Assembly (NCBI GenBank): GCA_009783855.1
Contig: WRCO01000011.1
Coordinates: 1-32,520, forward strand
Direction of reading: 5' to 3'
Source: Alphaproteobacteria bacterium
GTDB taxonomy: Bacteria > Pseudomonadota > Alphaproteobacteria > Rs-D84
DNA length: 32,520 nt
Below are positions 30,130-32,520 of the stretch, piece after piece. The position numbers and the translations under genes are program-made. The number at the start of each line of letters is the position of its first letter. Within the stretch, counting starts at the first letter, position 1. The notes under the pieces were generated by a model that saw only the letters and a program-made list of their open reading frames with translations, searched no databases and was not told the origin of the DNA.

Positions 30130-32397
30130 ATGGGTAACATAAAAAAATCTCCCAATTTCAATTTTACAGAACAAAAAATTATTGAAGGCGCTCACAGCAA
30201 TCACTGCGCGCATCTTGATTTTAATGGGCCGCTTGAATTCGATGCCGCGAATGCTCCGGAATTTATTCGCAAGGCGTTCCACATATATGCCTCTCAGCGC
30301 GAATTCGTGCACGGCGAAAATGTCGAAAACAAACCCGTCACATTGATGGACATCGCGACCATAGGCGTCCGGGAACAAAAAAAATTGGGCAATGTGCCGA
30401 ACCTTGTCGACAATACGGTCGATTCCAACGCGGCGACTTTCATGGTAGAGCACGACGGCAAAAAATACGTTATTTTTATGAAGAACGAAACGCATAATTC
30501 CCCGACGGAAATCGTGCCTTATGACGGGGCCGCGACCTGTATCGGCGGCGCGATACGCGATTTGATTACGTCCGGCGGATTGCCGTTTACGGTTATGCGC
30601 ATAACGGGCGCGGGCGACCCCACCGACAAAAATACGCGACCGGGCAAGCATCCACAGGAATATATCACAACCCGGGCGGCGGCGGGATTTGCGGACTATC
30701 TTGACGGGGTCGGCATGACGATGAATTACGGCAAAGAATATTACCATCCCGGATTTGTCGCAAAAAGACTCGAATGCGGTTTCGGCGCAAGCGTCGCAGG
30801 ACAAGGAAAAATGAATATCAAGGAACCCGTCCCGGGCAATATAGTACTCCTTATCGGCGAAGCGACCGGACGCGACGGACTTGGCGGCGCCGCAGGCGCA
30901 TCAAAACCGCAAAACAAAGATTCCTTGTCCAATAACACGGGCGAAGTTCCCGTCGGAAATCCGGATACAAAGCGTCGAATCCTTGCACTATGGAACGACC
31001 CCGAATTCAATTTTTATTACAAATGCAACGACGGAGGCGCCGCCGGGATAAGCAGCATGGTCCTTGAAATCGCGAAAAGCCTTGACATATATCTTGACCG
31101 GGTGCCGCTTAAAAAAGGCTGTGAAGACATGAAGGCATGGGAAATCGCCACTTCGGAATCACAGGAACGGATGGCAATCGTGGTGAATTACTTTGATTAT
31201 ATGCGCGTTCTGCGGCTTGCCGCGAAATACGGCCTTACCGCCGCTCATATCGCCGATGTCACCGACACCGGATTTGTGAATATGTATCACAAGGGCGAAC
31301 TTGTCGCAAGCCTGTCGCGCGAATACTTGAACAATCCGCCCATTCCTTCGAAAAGACAGGTCGTCGTCAAAGAGCCGAACATGACCGTAAATCCGTTTCG
31401 CGGCAACAGAACCACTTACCTTGGCGATATTCTTTGCGGAACCATGGAGAGCCTTGAAAATTGCAGCCAGCAAGGTCTTGCGCAAAGATACAAACAAGTC
31501 GACCAATACACAGCAATCGAACCGTACCAGGGGAAAACGGGAAAAACACCCGCACAGGGCGCGGTGCGATTCATTCCGATTCCGGGTAACGACGCGCTTG
31601 TGCTTATCACGACGCACGGATACGACCCGCATGTCGCACAGTGGTCGCCGTATCATGGCGCGGTGGCGGCAAGGCTTCAAAGCATGGCGAACATCATCGC
31701 GCTTGGCGGTGATTGGAAAGACATATTCTTCACAGACCAGGAATACTTCGCAACTCCGAACACACCGGAAAAACTGGGCGCGCCTTTTGCCATGCTTCTT
31801 GGCGGAAATCAGGTAAGCCACGCGTTCGGACGCCCGTCCATCGGCGGCAAAGACAGCGGGTCCGGCAATTGGGAAGATATCGAAGTACCGCCGACATTTG
31901 TAAGTTTCGCAAGCGCGCCGGGATATATAAAAAACATAAGGCCGCAAGCTTTCCAACAGCCCGGCTCCGCAGTCGGTCTGATTCTTGTGAATCAGGCGAT
32001 TGGCCTGTCGTCGGCCGGGCAGACGAATCAGATAAAGCGGAAGTGGGATTATTTCATCAAACAACGGAACGCGGGGAATATCCTTTCTGCGCGCGCGTTG
32101 GGCCCGGGCGGCGTTATCGGAGAAGTCATCAACGCAAGCCTTGGGAATGAAATCGGCCTTAAGCTTTGCCACGGCTGTAATGATTGCAGCCACCTTTTTA
32201 CAAGCGACAAATTTTACGGCAGTTTGATTTGCGAAATAAAAAAAGGCGTGGAACTTGACCGCAGGTTTATAACGCCCATCGGCTGGACAACCGACAAGCC
32301 GGTAATCCGTTATGACAGGGAATGCGTAAGTCTTGACAACCTTGTCCACTTGTCGGAAAGAAGACTTTCGTCCGTATTTCCGGTCAAGACAAAATAA
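30130..32397 (+). CDS. purL: Phosphoribosylformylglycinamidine synthase, synthetase part (PurL)
   Basis: Makes FGAM from FGAR, ATP and ammonia in purine synthesis. The 755 residues resemble the middle of the long single-chain type found in clostridia rather than the short B. subtilis type: the linker motif HSNHCAH (22-28), NETHNSPTE (119-127), GAATCIGGAIRD, TGRDGLGGAAGASKPQ, SESQERMAIVV, a second AIRS half (GNQVSHAFGRPSIGGKDS) and the C-terminal VFP, where the glutaminase domain would begin. The PurS-like N-terminus and glutaminase are both absent and must be supplied separately. The usual NHP of the THNHP motif is NSP. AAAGGAA lies upstream of the ATG. Confidence 0.9.
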   Translation: MGNIKKSPNFNFTEQKIIEGAHSNHCAHLDFNGPLEFDAANAPEFIRKAFHIYASQREFVHGENVENKPVTLMDIATIGVREQKKLGNVPNLVDNTVDSNAATFMVEHDGKKYVIFMKNETHNSPTEIVPYDGAATCIGGAIRDLITSGGLPFTVMRITGAGDPTDKNTRPGKHPQEYITTRAAAGFADYLDGVGMTMNYGKEYYHPGFVAKRLECGFGASVAGQGKMNIKEPVPGNIVLLIGEATGRDGLGGAAGASKPQNKDSLSNNTGEVPVGNPDTKRRILALWNDPEFNFYYKCNDGGAAGISSMVLEIAKSLDIYLDRVPLKKGCEDMKAWEIATSESQERMAIVVNYFDYMRVLRLAAKYGLTAAHIADVTDTGFVNMYHKGELVASLSREYLNNPPIPSKRQVVVKEPNMTVNPFRGNRTTYLGDILCGTMESLENCSQQGLAQRYKQVDQYTAIEPYQGKTGKTPAQGAVRFIPIPGNDALVLITTHGYDPHVAQWSPYHGAVAARLQSMANIIALGGDWKDIFFTDQEYFATPNTPEKLGAPFAMLLGGNQVSHAFGRPSIGGKDSGSGNWEDIEVPPTFVSFASAPGYIKNIRPQAFQQPGSAVGLILVNQAIGLSSAGQTNQIKRKWDYFIKQRNAGNILSARALGPGGVIGEVINASLGNEIGLKLCHGCNDCSHLFTSDKFYGSLICEIKKGVELDRRFITPIGWTTDKPVIRYDRECVSLDNLVHLSERRLSSVFPVKTK

Positions 32398-32446
32398 GGG
32401 AACTGTTAAGATAATAGACCAATGCATAAAATAATTGTTTATAAAA

Positions 32447-32512
32447 ACTGTCTAATATATTAGACAACTTGATTTTCTGCCGTTTTTATGGTTGTCTGCC
32501 ATAGTAGACAGT
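32447..32512. repeat. Pair of inverted palindromes downstream of purL
   Basis: The perfect palindrome TGTCTAATATATTAGACA (32449-32466) and the imperfect TGTCTGCCATAGTAGACA (32493-32510) are 44 bp apart centre to centre. With their flanks, ACTGTCTA...AGACAAC and GTTGTCT...AGACAGT, they are also inverted copies of each other. A TTGTTT (32436-32441) to TATATT (32456-32461) pair suggests a promoter overlapping the first one, perhaps for a gene beyond the window. Confidence 0.6.
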
Positions 32513-32520
32513 CAAAACCG

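Noticed and set aside
31159-32427. 422-codon frame antisense to purL
   Set aside because: Shadow of the conserved PurL coding sequence; basic, low-complexity translation without motifs.

Overview
The window is a stretch of about 32.5 kb from a Gram-negative bacterial chromosome, with compact genes on both strands and mostly housekeeping content. The proteins look alphaproteobacterial: S4, the long L25 form, YifB/ComM, a lepB-rnc pair, a holB-tatD pair, and an AMIN-domain amidase with a twin-arginine signal. Rubrerythrin suggests an anaerobic or microaerobic life, so an uncultured, possibly host-associated alphaproteobacterium is my best guess. That placement is inference from gene content, not a phylogeny.

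Left part (1-9073): a partial SEC-C protein (minus strand), dnaE and rsmH, then a promoter-driven pair made of a membrane protein with two periplasmic cysteine pairs and a helical cytoplasmic partner. Next come an unknown gene with a NADAR-family gene, a small membrane-anchored protein, tRNA-Asp, tRNA-Glu and rpsD. Middle (9074-19122): an unknown 304-residue protein divergent from an HTH/Rossmann fusion protein, lepB-rnc, a minus-strand operon of a D,D-carboxypeptidase with an unusual active site and a 555-residue protein with a kinase-like catalytic loop, rplY, tRNA-Thr, tRNA-Ser, a PagL-like lipid A deacylase and cysS. Right part (19270-26797): rubrerythrin, tatD, holB, a cold-shock protein and the amidase on the minus strand, then a small secreted protein with comM and an outer-membrane barrel protein.

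From 26921 to 29687 lies a small genomic island. An intact tRNA-Phe gene sits at one end and a diverged 46-nt copy of its 3' end at the other. Between them are a BRO-N (phage antirepressor type) domain fused in frame to an S41 peptidase and a second predicted protease with an HEFIH zinc motif. Beyond the island are a DUF3795-type cysteine-rich protein and a purL that lacks the glutaminase domain.

Non-coding structure is rich. Three repeats of exactly 112 bp (8189, 19153, 25629) fold as long hairpins with compensatory changes between copies. A second class comprises inverted or quasi-tandem repeats built from short words that differ at each site; two of them lie in frame inside rsmH and holB. 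The tRNA genes are followed by a conserved double-hairpin spacer. Palindromes of the form TGTCTA-N6-TAGACA occur upstream of dnaE and after purL. The rpsD leader can pair with its own ribosome binding site.
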